A DNA stretch of 64,000 bases, taken from positions 620,001-684,000 of the forward strand of contig NZ_JACVAK010000001.1 of assembly GCF_014851805.1 (NCBI RefSeq), given 5' to 3'. Positions 8,753 to 17,958 of the stretch are shown piece by piece (within the stretch, counting starts at the first letter, position 1; every line of letters starts with the position of its first letter). The position numbers and the translations under genes are program-made. The notes under the pieces were generated by a model that saw nothing but the letters and a program-made list of their open reading frames with translations, was not told the DNA's origin and made no database searches. This DNA is from Pseudoxanthomonas sp. PXM02 (GTDB lineage Bacteria > Pseudomonadota > Gammaproteobacteria > Xanthomonadales > Xanthomonadaceae).

Positions 8753-9703
8753 GTGTCCGCCCTCGCCCGGCGCATCGCCCGCCTGGCACGTCCCCGTCGA
8801 CCGGAGTCCTTCCCGGTCGCGCTGGAGCGCAGGCGCATCTATGTGCTGCCGACGTTGTTCGGCCTGTTCTTCGCCGCACTGGTCTTCGCCATGGTGCTGG
8901 GCGCGCTCAACTACAACAACAATCCGGCCTTGCTGCTCGCGCTGCTGCTCGGTGCGACGGCGCTATCCAGCCTCATCTTCGCGCACCTGCAACTGGACGG
9001 CCTGCGGATCGAAGCGCTGTCCGCGGATCCGGTGCCCGTCGGTACGCCACTGCGGCTGCATGTCGCGCTCGCGTCGCGCGACGCCCGCGTGCGCCACGGC
9101 CTGCGCCTGGACGCTGGCGACGAACACGTCTTCGCCTCGCTTCCGGCCGCCGAAGCGATCGTGGTCGAACTGTCACTGCCTACGTCGCGGCGTGGCTGGT
9201 ACGACCTCGACCGTGTCCGGCTGTCCACCACCCAGCCGCTCGGCCTCGCGCGGGCCTGGGGTTGGGTATGGCCCGATACGCCCCTGCTGGTCTATCCAGC
9301 AGCGGAAGTCCAGGGCCCTCCTCTGCCGCACGCGGACAACGGGGGCACCAAGGCGCGCGTGGACCCTTCAGGTGAAGACGTCCACCAGTTGCGCAACTAC
9401 CGGGCTGGCGATGCACGACGCGCCATCGCGTGGAAGCCCTCCGCACGCCGCAGCCAGTTGCTGGTACGCGACTACGAACGTCCCCTGGGCCGCGACGTGG
9501 ACCTGGACTGGGAGACGCTGACGACCCTGCCCTACGAGCGCCGCATCCAGCGACTGGCGCATTGGGTCGAGTCCGCCGAACGTGAAGGTCTCCGCTACCG
9601 GCTGCGGTTGCCCGGTCAGCCCGCGCTGGGACCGGCTCACGGCCCTGTCCATCGCCACCTCTGCCTGCGCGCCCTAGCGCTGCTACCGCATGACGCCCGC
9701 TGA
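8753..9703 (+). CDS. DUF58 domain protein
   Basis: Membrane-anchored partner of MoxR ATPases. The roughly 316-residue product has two adjacent transmembrane helices (about 24-66, FGLFFAALVFAM and LLALLLGATAL) and a C-terminal DUF58 block with YRAGDARRAIAWKPSAR. The start is ambiguous: GTG at 8753 is given, but a TTG at 8744 overlaps the moxR stop as TTGA and would add three residues. The 3' end overlaps the next gene by 14 bases, so the three genes are probably translated together. Confidence 0.88.
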   Translation: MSALARRIARLARPRRPESFPVALERRRIYVLPTLFGLFFAALVFAMVLGALNYNNNPALLLALLLGATALSSLIFAHLQLDGLRIEALSADPVPVGTPLRLHVALASRDARVRHGLRLDAGDEHVFASLPAAEAIVVELSLPTSRRGWYDLDRVRLSTTQPLGLARAWGWVWPDTPLLVYPAAEVQGPPLPHADNGGTKARVDPSGEDVHQLRNYRAGDARRAIAWKPSARRSQLLVRDYERPLGRDVDLDWETLTTLPYERRIQRLAHWVESAEREGLRYRLRLPGQPALGPAHGPVHRHLCLRALALLPHDAR

Positions 9704-11633
9704 CGTTCCCGCACTCGACGCACTCAGCCGTCGCTGGACGCTGGCTGCCACCGGTACCTGCCTGTTGCCGCTGCTGCTGCAATTGCCGTCGATGCTGGCA
9801 TTCGGGATCGGACTTACCGGCGTGCTGCTTGCCTGGGCGTCCTGGCGACGCCCCCTGCCTGGCCTGCTGCGCGCGCTGTTGGCGCTTGCCCTGATCGTCG
9901 CCGTGATGTCGGTGATGGGCATGCAGTTCGGACGCGACACCGGCTGCGCCCTGCTCGCCGGCATGCTGGCGATCAAGCCGACCGAGACCCACACGCTGCG
10001 CGACAACCGCAGCCTCCTCGGCTTCGCACTGTTCGCTCCGTTCGCCGCGTTCCTGCTCGACCAAGGGCCGTTGAGCATGACGTTGGGGCTGGCCAGCGTG
10101 TTCTGCGCATTGGTGGCCCTGTACCGGCTGGCGGATGCCGAAGCAGGATCGCTGGCCGGCCCGGCACGACCGCGACAGCAGATAAGCGAGATCGCCAAGC
10201 TCGTCGTGCTCGGCGTGCCGCTGGTGCTGGCGGCGTTCTGGCTGTTCCCTCGCTTCGCATCACCACTGTGGGGGGTGCCGGAGCGCGCCCTGTCGAAGCC
10301 GGGTCTGAGCGACGACATGTCGCCCGGCAGCTATCTCGATCTGATCGCCGACAGAGCGCCTGCGCTGCGCGTGCAGTTCTTCGGCGCCACGCCGCCCACC
10401 AGCCAGATGTACTGGCGTGGGCCGGTGCTCTCGGATTTCGATGGACGCACCTGGACGCGCGGCAATCGTCTACAGAGTGCGGGCACCACCGACACGAAAC
10501 GCACCACGCAGGTCTGGGACTACCAGATGGACGTGGAACCCAGCGACCGCCGCGACCTGGTCGCGCTGGACCTGCCCACCACGACGCCTGACGGCGCCAT
10601 GCTGGCGCGCGACTACAGCATGGCGGCGCGCACGCCTCTCACCGCGCTGACGCGGTGGCGCCTGCAGTCGTCGGCGCCGACACAGTTCGAAGCGTCACTG
10701 CCCGGCCCGGTACGTCAGCAGGCGCTACGGTTGCCGGCGGGCTTCAATCCCCGCACCCGTGCGCTGGGCGCGCAGTGGCGTCGTGAGGCCGGCAGCAACG
10801 ATGCCGCCATCGTGGCACGCGCGCTGCAATGGATCCGCGCCGACTTCGCCTACACGCTGGATACGCCATTCCCCGGACGCGACACGGTCGACGAATTCCT
10901 CTTCGACCAGCAACAGGGTTTCTGCGAGCACTTCAGTTCGTCCTTCGTCTTCCTGATGCGCTCCGCAGGTGTTCCCGCGCGCGTGGTCACCGGCTACGCA
11001 GGAGGGCAGTACAACCCGCTGGGCCAGTACTGGATCGTCCGCAACCTGGATGCCCACGCCTGGGCTGAAGTGTGGATGCCACGACGCGGCTGGGTGCGCG
11101 TGGACCCCACGGCGGCGGTCGCACCGGAGCGCATCTACGACACCATCGAAGACCGCCTGGGTGCTGCGGGCGCCATGGGAGGCCTCATCGGCGTCGACAA
11201 CCTGGGCCAAGTCGGCGACTGGCTGCGCCGTGGCTGGAACGACATGGTGCTCGGCTTCGATGCCAATCGGCAGACACGCCTGCTCGAACGCCTTGGCGCA
11301 AAGCAATTCGGCACTGGGGCACTGGCGGCCCTGTTCGGCCTCTTCGCGCTGGCCTCGCTGGCCTGGATGGGCTGGCTGCTGGCTCGCGGAGAGAGGGAGC
11401 GCGATCCGATGCTGCGCGCCTGGCGCCGATTGGGTGCGCGCTACGCCCGCCTCGGGTTGGGGCGGGAACCCCACGAAAGCGCCTCCGACTGGGGCCGCCG
11501 GGTCGCCAATGCCCGTCCGCAGGCCGCGCAGACACTGATTCCGCTCAGCCACCGTTTCGCTGTTGCGCGCTACGCTCCCAATGAGGGAGACGACCGGGTA
11601 CTGATCGAAGACCTGCGCCGGCACCGCCCATAA
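9690..11633 (+). CDS. DUF3488/transglutaminase-like membrane protein (TgpA family)
   Basis: A 647-residue protein with several N-terminal transmembrane helices (about 15-210), a periplasmic transglutaminase-core domain and one more helix near 545-565. The papain-like catalytic triad is complete: Cys412 in QGFCEHF, His456 in DAHAWAE and Asp472 in RVDPTAA. In Pseudomonas aeruginosa the homologue TgpA is essential and has transglutaminase activity; that is family knowledge. Last gene of the moxR operon. Confidence 0.93.
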   Translation: MTPADVPALDALSRRWTLAATGTCLLPLLLQLPSMLAFGIGLTGVLLAWASWRRPLPGLLRALLALALIVAVMSVMGMQFGRDTGCALLAGMLAIKPTETHTLRDNRSLLGFALFAPFAAFLLDQGPLSMTLGLASVFCALVALYRLADAEAGSLAGPARPRQQISEIAKLVVLGVPLVLAAFWLFPRFASPLWGVPERALSKPGLSDDMSPGSYLDLIADRAPALRVQFFGATPPTSQMYWRGPVLSDFDGRTWTRGNRLQSAGTTDTKRTTQVWDYQMDVEPSDRRDLVALDLPTTTPDGAMLARDYSMAARTPLTALTRWRLQSSAPTQFEASLPGPVRQQALRLPAGFNPRTRALGAQWRREAGSNDAAIVARALQWIRADFAYTLDTPFPGRDTVDEFLFDQQQGFCEHFSSSFVFLMRSAGVPARVVTGYAGGQYNPLGQYWIVRNLDAHAWAEVWMPRRGWVRVDPTAAVAPERIYDTIEDRLGAAGAMGGLIGVDNLGQVGDWLRRGWNDMVLGFDANRQTRLLERLGAKQFGTGALAALFGLFALASLAWMGWLLARGERERDPMLRAWRRLGARYARLGLGREPHESASDWGRRVANARPQAAQTLIPLSHRFAVARYAPNEGDDRVLIEDLRRHRP

Positions 11634-11650
11634 CCCGCTGGAGACTGGCC

Positions 11651-12163
11651 ATGAACTTTCGCTTCGCCGTCGTCGTCGCAGCCGCTGCGCTGCTTTCCGC
11701 CTGCGCCACGGCACCCAAGCCGCTGCAGGGCAGCTTTACCGAGGTCAATCCGCGCGACTCGGTGGGCGCACCTCAGGTGGGCGCCCCCGTGCGCTGGGGT
11801 GGTCGCATCATCAGCACCACGCCGGGCCAGAACACTACCTGCTTCCAGCTGGTGTCGCGTCCCCTCGCCGGCACGGGCCGGCCGCTCTCGTCGGCACCCG
11901 ATGCGACCGATGGCCGCTTCATCGCCTGTCGCGCCGGCTTCTACGATCCGGCCGTCTTCGCCGAGGGCCGCGAAGTGACCTTCGTCGGCAAGATCGAGGG
12001 CTACGAAAGCACGCGCATCGGCGACTACGACTACCAACTGCCGCGCGTCGCTGCCGACGTGGTCTACCTGTGGCCGGAGGTGCGTGAAGTCGAGGTTGTC
12101 CGCCCCTATCCGTATTACGACCCGTTCTGGGGTCCGCGCTGGGGCCGTTGGGGCTGGTGGTAA
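11651..12163 (+). CDS. slp: Slp-family outer-membrane lipoprotein
   Basis: A 170-residue lipoprotein. The signal peptide ends with lipobox LSAC, making Cys18 the lipidated residue; the following alanine does not suggest inner-membrane retention. The body resembles the Slp (starvation lipoprotein) family, with PVRWGGRI and the YDPAVFAEGREVTFVGKI core. The C-terminus is rich in Tyr, Pro, Trp and Arg. GGAG precedes the ATG, 17 bases after the transglutaminase gene; it may share that transcript. It is followed by a strong terminator. Confidence 0.85.
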   Translation: MNFRFAVVVAAAALLSACATAPKPLQGSFTEVNPRDSVGAPQVGAPVRWGGRIISTTPGQNTTCFQLVSRPLAGTGRPLSSAPDATDGRFIACRAGFYDPAVFAEGREVTFVGKIEGYESTRIGDYDYQLPRVAADVVYLWPEVREVEVVRPYPYYDPFWGPRWGRWGWW

Positions 12164-12177
12164 GCCACCACGCAACG

Positions 12178-12206
12178 AAAAAAGCCGCTCATTGAGCGGC
12201 TTTTTT
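12178..12206. terminator. bidirectional intrinsic terminator
   Basis: GCCGCTCA and TGAGCGGC pair around a single base, flanked by six A on the left and six T on the right, so it works in both directions. It separates the plus-strand moxR-slp genes from the minus-strand recR-HIT genes. Confidence 0.9.
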
Positions 12207-12235
12207 CATGTCCTGCAATGGCGTGACACGAATGA

Positions 12236-12589
12236 TCAGCCCGGTGTGCCGAAGCGCCCCAGCGGTGCACCGGCGAGCAGGTGCAGGTGGATGTGGAATA
12301 CGGTCTGCCCGGCATCCTCGCGGCAGTTCATGACGACACGATAGCCGTCCTGCGCAAAGCCCTCGCTGCGCGCGTACGTGGCCGCGGCCAGCGCCAGCTT
12401 GCCGATCAGGTGCGCCTGATCGGGACGTACATCGTCGAGCGTGGGGATCGCCTCGTTCTTGGGAATGAACAGCACGTGCACGGGCGCCTGCGGCGCGATG
12501 TCCTTGAAACCGAGGACATCGTCGTCTTCGTAGACGATGGTGGCCGGAATCTCGCGGCGGATGATCTTGGCGAAGATGGTGTCGGTCAT
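12236..12589 (-). CDS. HIT-family nucleotide hydrolase (HinT-like)
   Basis: A 117-residue histidine-triad protein with the signature HIHLHLLAG at 99-107, preceded by NCREDAGQTVFH. Hint proteins hydrolyse nucleoside phosphoramidates such as AMP-lysine. Length and motif fit the HinT branch. Encoded 29 bases downstream of recR on the same strand, and probably cotranscribed with dnaX-ybaB-recR. Confidence 0.93.
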   Translation of the reverse strand: MTDTIFAKIIRREIPATIVYEDDDVLGFKDIAPQAPVHVLFIPKNEAIPTLDDVRPDQAHLIGKLALAAATYARSEGFAQDGYRVVMNCREDAGQTVFHIHLHLLAGAPLGRFGTPG

Positions 12590-12618
12590 GGGATTCGCGC
12601 GTCCTCGTGCGGGTGCAA

Positions 12619-13215
12619 TCAGGTCATTTCACTACGGCCGCCGAATGCATGCGCCAGCGTGCCGCGGTCCACGTATTCCAGCTCCCCGCCCAGCGGCACG
12701 CCGTGTGCCAGTCGGCTGGGCCGTACACCCTGCTGGCGCGCCAGCTGCGCCAGATAGTGCGCCGTAGCCTCGCCTTCGACGGTCGGATTGGTGGCGATGA
12801 TGAGTTCAGTGGCTTCGCCCTGCGCGAGCCGCGCCGAAAGCGCATCCAACCCCAGTTCGCGTGGACCTATGCCGTCCAGCGGCGACAGCCGGCCATGCAG
12901 AACGAAGTAGACGCCGCGATAGCCGGTGGCCTGCTCGATCGCCAGGCGGTCCGACGGGGATTCGACAATGCACAACTGGTGACGGTCACGGCTGCCACTC
13001 GCACACAGCGTGCAGATCGGACCCTCGGTGAAGTCGCGACACTGCTCGCAATGACCTATCTGGTCCAGCGCCTCGGCCAGCACGCCAGCCAGGCGCCTTC
13101 CACCATCCCGCTCGCGGTCGAGCAGGTGGTAGGCCATGCGCTGTGCCGTCTTCTGGCCGACTCCGGGCAGGACGCGCAACGCTTCGATGAGCTGTTCGAG
13201 CAGCGGGCTGGACAT
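12619..13215 (-). CDS. recR: recombination protein RecR
   Basis: DNA-binding factor of the RecFOR pathway that loads RecA at gaps. The 198-residue product has the N-terminal helix-hairpin-helix ([17 protein letters not shown]), a four-cysteine zinc finger (Cys56, Cys59, Cys68, Cys71) and a Toprim domain beginning CIVES (Glu85). Length matches the family. It follows ybaB by 52 bases. Confidence 0.97.
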   Translation of the reverse strand: MSSPLLEQLIEALRVLPGVGQKTAQRMAYHLLDRERDGGRRLAGVLAEALDQIGHCEQCRDFTEGPICTLCASGSRDRHQLCIVESPSDRLAIEQATGYRGVYFVLHGRLSPLDGIGPRELGLDALSARLAQGEATELIIATNPTVEGEATAHYLAQLARQQGVRPSRLAHGVPLGGELEYVDRGTLAHAFGGRSEMT

Positions 13216-13267
13216 GTCGTGTCAGGACGGCAGCGGAAGCACCACCGTCAACCGGTGCAGGCAGCGA

Positions 13268-13588
13268 TCAGAACGGCATCTTCATGCCCGGCGGCAGCGG
13301 CATGCCGGCCGTGGCAGCGCCCATGCGCGACTTCGATTCCGCGTCGACCTTGTTGGACGCGTCGTTGAACGCCGCCGCGATCAGGTCTTCCAGCATCTCC
13401 GCGTCGGACAGCAGCGAGGGATCGATGCGGACCTTGCGACATTCCTTGGCACCCGTCAGCGTCACGCTGACCATGCCGCCACCGGCGTTGCCGGTGACTT
13501 CCAGCTTGGCGAGTTCTTCCTGGGCGCGCTGCAGGTTCTCCTGCATCTTCTGCGCCTGCTGCATCAATTGGGCGATGTTTCCACGCAT
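13268..13588 (-). CDS. ybaB: YbaB/EbfC nucleoid-associated protein
   Basis: Small dimeric DNA-binding protein. From ATG 13588 the product has 106 residues, starts [19 protein letters not shown] and has the family's Gly-Met-rich tail ([17 protein letters not shown]). An upstream in-frame ATG at 13642 would overlap dnaX and lacks family-like sequence. The dnaX stop is seven bases upstream of the chosen ATG. The dnaX-ybaB-recR order is conserved across bacteria. Confidence 0.95.
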   Translation of the reverse strand: MRGNIAQLMQQAQKMQENLQRAQEELAKLEVTGNAGGGMVSVTLTGAKECRKVRIDPSLLSDAEMLEDLIAAAFNDASNKVDAESKSRMGAATAGMPLPPGMKMPF

Positions 13589-13595
13589 GTCGTGA

Positions 13596-15356
13596 TCACT
13601 CTTCGTAAGGTCGGATGGAGTCCGGCACGAGCCTGGCGCCATGCTGTTGCATCAGCTGCCGCACGTCCGGATGGTTCATGAAGGTTTCTTCGGCGACGTT
13701 CTGGCGCTCGTCGCGCTGGCGGTGGCTGCGCTCCTTGAGCGTCTCGCCGTCGGCCGTGGTCGTGGCGAAGGCCAGGCGCGGCGCCACGCCGTAGCGGCTG
13801 GCGATCGCTTCGCCGAGTTCGCCCAGCGTGCGCTCCGAGCGCAGGTAGTCGAAGCCGCTGTCCAGCGCCAGTGTCAGCGTCCCGTTGGCGTACCCGGCGA
13901 ACGCGACGTTGTCGACCAGTTGCTTGCCCACGCCCTTGAGGCCACAGGTGCCGGCGAAATGCAGCCAGGTCTCCGCATCGGTGATGCCGATGTCCACGGG
14001 CATGGTCGAGGCGGCAGGCGGCGCCGACATGACGGGTGCCGCAGCGGGGGTGGACGGCGTTTCAACCGGACGCCACGGCGGCACGTCATCGTCCTTGGAT
14101 GCCACAGGCTGCGGCGGCATGGGGCGTTCTTCGCGCGCCATCTGCTGCGGGGGCATCACCGGTTCCGGCGCCGAGGCGACACGCGCTGTGGGAGACGGCG
14201 TGGACGGCGCGGCCGAGGCTGTCTGTACCGATGCGGATGCCGACGGCGTACGCGCATCGCCGCGCATCTCGCCCGGCTGCGCCGGCCGGAAGGCCAGCAT
14301 GCGCAGCACGCTCATCTCGAAGCCGGCACGCCCGCTGGGTGCCAGATGCAGATCGCGACGGCCGTTGATGGCCATCTGGTACCAGAGCTGCACGACTTCC
14401 GGCCGCAGCTGCCCGGCGAACGCATCGACATCGACGCCCTCCGCCTCCACCTCGGCCGAGGGCACCAACTGGCGCACCTGGATGCGATGCAGGGCTTCGG
14501 CCAGGGCATCCAGCACGCCGGTCCAGTCGGGCGAGAACTCCGCCAGCCGCGCCACCACCTGCAACAGCCCCTCGCCGTCACCGGCAGCGAGCGCCTCCAG
14601 CATCGCGCTCACCTGGGTGCGGTCCACCGTGCCCAGCATCGTGCGCACGCCTTCATCACTTAGCGCGCCACCGGCATAGGCGATGGCCTGGTCGAGCAGC
14701 GACAGGCCGTCGCGCAGCGAGCCGTCGGCCGCGCGTGCGAGCTGGGCGATAGCGGCTGCATCGGCCTCGATCGCTTCGGCACCCAGGATCTTGGTCATCT
14801 GGCCGCGGATCTGCTCCTCGTCCAGGCGCTTGAGGTTGAATTGCAGGCAGCGCGACAACACGGTGACCGGCAGCTTCTGCGGGTCGGTGGTCGCCAGCAG
14901 GAACTTCACGTGCTCCGGCGGCTCCTCCAGTGTCTTCAGCAGCGCGTTGAACGCCGCCTTCGACAGCATGTGCACTTCGTCGATCAGGTAGACCTTGAAC
15001 TTGCCGCGCGATGGCATGTATTGCGCGTTCTCGATCACCTCGCGCACGTCGTCCACACCGGTGTTCGACGCGGCGTCGATCTCCAGCAGGTCGATGTAGC
15101 GGCCGGCATCGATGTCCAGGCAGGCCGGGCACTGGCCACAGGGATCGGCACTGGTGCCTTTCTCGCAGTTCAGCGACTTGGCGAAGATGCGGGCGATCGT
15201 GGTCTTGCCCACGCCGCGCGTGCCGGTGAACAGAAAGGCGTGGTGGACGCGGCCGCTGTCCAGCGCGTTGGTCAGCGCGCGGACAACGTGTTCCTGGCCC
15301 ACCAGCTCGGCGAAACGCTTGGGACGCCACTTGCGGGCGAGGACGAGGTAGGACAT
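13596..15356 (-). CDS. dnaX: DNA polymerase III tau/gamma subunit
   Basis: ATPase of the replicative clamp loader. The 586-residue product starts [20 protein letters not shown] and has Walker A GTRGVGKT (45-52), a zinc-binding set Cys64, Cys73, Cys76, Cys79, Walker B LIDEVHML, and SRC sensor LSRCLQF. A Pro/Ala-rich linker (about 375-455) joins the C-terminal tau region. I see no run of six or more A in the coding strand that would cause programmed slippage to a short gamma form. The start at 15356 is set by the family N-terminus; the frame continues upstream into the tRNA-Ser, which is not coding. Confidence 0.97.
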   Translation of the reverse strand: MSYLVLARKWRPKRFAELVGQEHVVRALTNALDSGRVHHAFLFTGTRGVGKTTIARIFAKSLNCEKGTSADPCGQCPACLDIDAGRYIDLLEIDAASNTGVDDVREVIENAQYMPSRGKFKVYLIDEVHMLSKAAFNALLKTLEEPPEHVKFLLATTDPQKLPVTVLSRCLQFNLKRLDEEQIRGQMTKILGAEAIEADAAAIAQLARAADGSLRDGLSLLDQAIAYAGGALSDEGVRTMLGTVDRTQVSAMLEALAAGDGEGLLQVVARLAEFSPDWTGVLDALAEALHRIQVRQLVPSAEVEAEGVDVDAFAGQLRPEVVQLWYQMAINGRRDLHLAPSGRAGFEMSVLRMLAFRPAQPGEMRGDARTPSASASVQTASAAPSTPSPTARVASAPEPVMPPQQMAREERPMPPQPVASKDDDVPPWRPVETPSTPAAAPVMSAPPAASTMPVDIGITDAETWLHFAGTCGLKGVGKQLVDNVAFAGYANGTLTLALDSGFDYLRSERTLGELGEAIASRYGVAPRLAFATTTADGETLKERSHRQRDERQNVAEETFMNHPDVRQLMQQHGARLVPDSIRPYEE

Positions 15357-15487
15357 GCCGACATTGTGCCACGCCCTGCCCGTCCTCCCTCCGCTCCCTG
15401 GCCCGACCACGGCTTCGCTTGTGGCCGCCCCCCTGCGAAGGCTAGAATTCACGCCCCTGAAAGCAGCCCCGGCCGCATTCAGGTCCC

Positions 15488-15580
15488 GGAGAGGTGTCCG
15501 AGTGGTTGAAGGAGCACGCCTGGAAAGTGTGTAAGCGTCTAAACCGCGCTTCGGGGGTTCGAATCCCCCTCTCTCCGCCA
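15488..15580 (+). tRNA. tRNA-Ser (anticodon GGA)
   Basis: Class II tRNA with long variable arm. Acceptor GGAGAGG pairs with the 3' strand (one G-U), discriminator G, encoded CCA at 15578-15580. The anticodon GGA at 15522-15524 in loop CTGGAAA reads UCC/UCU. It lies upstream of the SRP RNA gene and is divergent from dnaX. Confidence 0.96.
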
Positions 15581-15615
15581 GTTTCATCGCAACCTGCAAT
15601 GGCGGGTTGACGACG

Positions 15616-15641
15616 AACCGCGCTCCGGCGCGGTTTCGTTT
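15616..15641 (+). terminator. probable terminator of tRNA-Ser(GGA)
   Basis: AACCGCGC and GCGCGGTT form an 8-bp stem with a TCCG loop, followed by TCGTTTC. The tail is short. It ends only a few bases before the SRP RNA, so read-through from tRNA-Ser into that RNA is possible. Confidence 0.55.
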
Positions 15642-15645
15642 CTAT

Positions 15646-15753
15646 GGTGGCCCCGTCGGCCCCTCGCGACGCTAGGTCGAAAATCCCGCCAGGGCCGGAA
15701 GGCAGCAACGGTATCGATCGATGCGGGCGCCGAGGTCAGCCGGCGGGGCTACC
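15646..15753 (+). ncRNA. ffs: 4.5S signal recognition particle RNA
   Basis: RNA partner of Ffh in cotranslational membrane targeting. The conserved Ffh-binding apex is present as CAGGGCCGGAAGGCAGCAAC, with the GGAA tetraloop. The ends pair: GGTGGCCCCG at 15646 with CGGGGCTACC ending at 15753, giving a hairpin of about 108 bases. The CTTTT at 15756-15760 may be its termination site. Exact ends are approximate. Confidence 0.92.
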
Positions 15754-15767
15754 GCCTTTTCGGGCAT

Positions 15768-16790
15768 TCAATCGGCAACGATGCCCAACGCATCCGGCTC
15801 GCGACCGGTGACCCAGTAGTCGATCACCTGCCAACGCTGCGTATCGATGACGGCGATGCGGTCGCCGCCACTGATGGCCACGTAGGCACGCGGGCGATCG
15901 GCCGCGACCACCACGCCGATCGGTAGCGCCGCATTGCCCAGCATGGTGGGTTGGTAGGTCACGTCGTCGCGCGATAACGGCACGCTCGCCACCGGCACCT
16001 TGCTGCGCGCATTGAACACCGCCAGCGTCGCGGCCCGCGCGTTGGTGACGTACGCCAATGCACCATCGGGTGAGAACACCACGCGGATCGGGAAGCCCTT
16101 GCTGCTCATCCGACGTTTGACCGCCAGCGTGCGCGGATCGTGCACGGTCAGCGTGCCGTCCTCGCGGTTCGTCACCCAGACTTCCGCTCCGTCCGGACGT
16201 ACCGCCACGCCTTCGGCACCCTTGCCTGCCGGCCGCTCGATGGTCTTCACGCCAGCCAGCAGGTCGATCCGGCTCAGGGTGCCGGCCTGGATCTTGGTGA
16301 GCCAGGCGACGTTTCCGTCCGGCGACACCGCGATCATGTGGCCGGTGCCGGCGCCGACATCGATCACCCGCTCGATCTCGCCGGACGCGATATCCACGAT
16401 GAGCACGCTGGCCGACGCTTCCGTCGTCACCAGCACACGGCGACCATCGGGCAGGAAGCGCAGACCATGCGGCGCGCCGTGCTGGCCCAGGTCGATCGAG
16501 CGCGTCGGTTTGCCATCCACGAGGTCCAGCACCGACAGCGTGCTGCCGGTCTTCGCATCGCCGTAGTTCGTCACCACCGCCTGGCGGCCATCCGGCGCGA
16601 CTGCGATCTCGTGCGGTGCTTCGCCGGTACGGAACTCGCCCACCCGGCGGCCATCGCGCAACGACAGGCGCCAGACCGTGTCGGCGGACTTGTTGCCCAC
16701 CAGCAGTTCGGCCGCCCGCGTCGCGGACGATGACGCCCCCATGATCCCCAGCAGCACAACGGTGGACAGCCACGTCCGCATCGCGCTCAT
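15768..16790 (-). CDS. secreted YncE-like beta-propeller protein
   Basis: A 340-residue protein with a Sec signal peptide (MSAMRTWLSTVVLLGIMG then an Ala-rich cleavage region near 25-30) followed by repeats of the YVTN/NHL type: VAPDGRQAVVTN, FLPDGRRVLVTT, VSPDGNVAWLT, VRPDGAEVWVTN, FSPDGALAYVTN. This is a periplasmic seven-bladed propeller; ligand or partner is unknown. The ATG at 16790 has the strong site GGAGGA and overlaps the moaE stop as ATGA, so it is translationally coupled to moaE. Confidence 0.85.
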   Translation of the reverse strand: MSAMRTWLSTVVLLGIMGASSSATRAAELLVGNKSADTVWRLSLRDGRRVGEFRTGEAPHEIAVAPDGRQAVVTNYGDAKTGSTLSVLDLVDGKPTRSIDLGQHGAPHGLRFLPDGRRVLVTTEASASVLIVDIASGEIERVIDVGAGTGHMIAVSPDGNVAWLTKIQAGTLSRIDLLAGVKTIERPAGKGAEGVAVRPDGAEVWVTNREDGTLTVHDPRTLAVKRRMSSKGFPIRVVFSPDGALAYVTNARAATLAVFNARSKVPVASVPLSRDDVTYQPTMLGNAALPIGVVVAADRPRAYVAISGGDRIAVIDTQRWQVIDYWVTGREPDALGIVAD

Positions 16791-17215
16791 GCCTCCTCCG
16801 CCATCGGATGCAGCCAGTCCGCATCGCCTTCGCGATAATGTTCGCGCTTCCAGATCGGGACGCGCCGCTTCGTTTCGTCGATGATGTAACGACAGGCATC
16901 GAAGGCCGCACCACGATGCGCTGCGCTGACGCCGACCCAGACCGCCAGATCGCCGATGGCCAGCGTGCCGACACGATGTGCGCAGCATGTCGCGATAATG
17001 TCGAAGCGGGCCGTCGCCTCCGCGAGGATGCGCTCACCCTCGCGCTCGGCCAGGGCGGCGTAGGCCTCGTAATCGAGGCCGTCCACGGCACGGCCGGCAT
17101 GATGGTCGCGCACCCAGCCCTCGAAGCTGGCGTAGCCGCCGGCACGCGGATCCAGCACCTGCGCGCGCAACGACGCGATATCCAGTGGCACCGAGGACAA
17201 CAGGAAAGCCGGCAT
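16787..17215 (-). CDS. moaE: molybdopterin synthase catalytic subunit MoaE
   Basis: Large subunit of molybdopterin synthase, which uses the MoaD thiocarboxylate to put two sulfurs into precursor Z (cPMP). The 142-residue product has HRVGTLAIGDLAVWVGVSA and the catalytic-lysine region KRRVPIWKREHY near its C-terminus. It starts two bases after the moaD stop and overlaps the propeller gene by four bases. Confidence 0.95.
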   Translation of the reverse strand: MPAFLLSSVPLDIASLRAQVLDPRAGGYASFEGWVRDHHAGRAVDGLDYEAYAALAEREGERILAEATARFDIIATCCAHRVGTLAIGDLAVWVGVSAAHRGAAFDACRYIIDETKRRVPIWKREHYREGDADWLHPMAEEA

Positions 17216-17217
17216 GC

Positions 17218-17460
17218 TCAGCCCCCGCTCACGGGCGGAATGAAGGCGACCTCACTGCCTGCCTTCGGCGCATCGTCCCAGCGTGCGAACTCGCCATCCA
17301 CCGCGACCCGCAGGTGCTCGCGCGGCCACGAGAATCCATGCCGCGCCTGCGCATCACCGTACAACCCGGCAAGATCCGCGGCCGCGATGTCGACCGTTTC
17401 GCTGGCGACACCGGCGCGCTCGCGCAGGCTGGCGAAGTAGAGCAGCGTCAACGTCGCCAT
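17218..17460 (-). CDS. moaD: molybdopterin synthase sulfur carrier subunit MoaD
   Basis: Ubiquitin-fold sulfur carrier. The 80-residue product starts [17 protein letters not shown] and ends in the required Gly-Gly (IPPVSGG), the site of adenylation and thiocarboxylation. Its ATG overlaps the moaC stop by one base (TGATG), which fixes the start; the upstream in-frame ATG at 17547 lies inside moaC and is rejected. Confidence 0.95.
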   Translation of the reverse strand: MATLTLLYFASLRERAGVASETVDIAAADLAGLYGDAQARHGFSWPREHLRVAVDGEFARWDDAPKAGSEVAFIPPVSGG

Positions 17461-17942
17461 CACACCTGCCCCACGTCGCGCTTGCCGCCGCGCTTGCCCA
17501 CCAGCTTGGCCGGGCCCAGCACGATCGCATGCGACAGCGCCTTGCACATGTCGTAGACCGTGAGCGCGGCGACGGTGGCGCCGGTCAGCGCTTCCATTTC
17601 GACGCCGGTGCGATGCACGGTGCGGACGTGGCAGTCGATGCGCAGCGTGGCATCGCCATCCCAGTCGATGGCCAGTCGGCAGCCGTCGATCGGCAGCGGA
17701 TGGCAGAACGGGATCAACTCGTGCGTCCGCTTGACCGCCATCGTGCCGGCGATGATCGCGGTGTCCACGATGCCGCCCTTCGCACTGCGCAGCCCGCTCC
17801 GCTTGAGCTGGCGCGCCACCTCGGCGGGAAAACGCACGCGGCAGGTGGCCAGCGCTTCACGCGACGTCGCCGTCTTGCCGGATACGTCCACCATCGCGGG
17901 GCGGCCATCGCCATCCAGGTGGGTCAGGGTCTTGCGGGGCAT
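17460..17942 (-). CDS. moaC: cyclic pyranopterin monophosphate synthase MoaC
   Basis: Second enzyme of molybdenum cofactor synthesis, converting the MoaA product to cPMP. The 160-residue protein shows the conserved lysine Lys55 (SAKGG), [19 protein letters not shown] with His81, and YDMCK with Asp131 and Lys134, matching E. coli Lys51, His77, Asp128 and Lys131. It starts 16 bases after moaA. Confidence 0.96.
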   Translation of the reverse strand: MPRKTLTHLDGDGRPAMVDVSGKTATSREALATCRVRFPAEVARQLKRSGLRSAKGGIVDTAIIAGTMAVKRTHELIPFCHPLPIDGCRLAIDWDGDATLRIDCHVRTVHRTGVEMEALTGATVAALTVYDMCKALSHAIVLGPAKLVGKRGGKRDVGQV

Positions 17943-17958
17943 GCGGATCCTGCGCGTT

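Noticed and set aside
13596..15356. Programmed frameshift site making the gamma form of DnaX
   Set aside because: No A-run of six or more and no clear slippery heptamer is visible in the coding strand.
13596..15599. N-terminally extended dnaX reaching into the tRNA-Ser gene
   Set aside because: The extra 81 codons are tRNA antisense and random-looking; [12 protein letters not shown] at 15356 is the conserved start.
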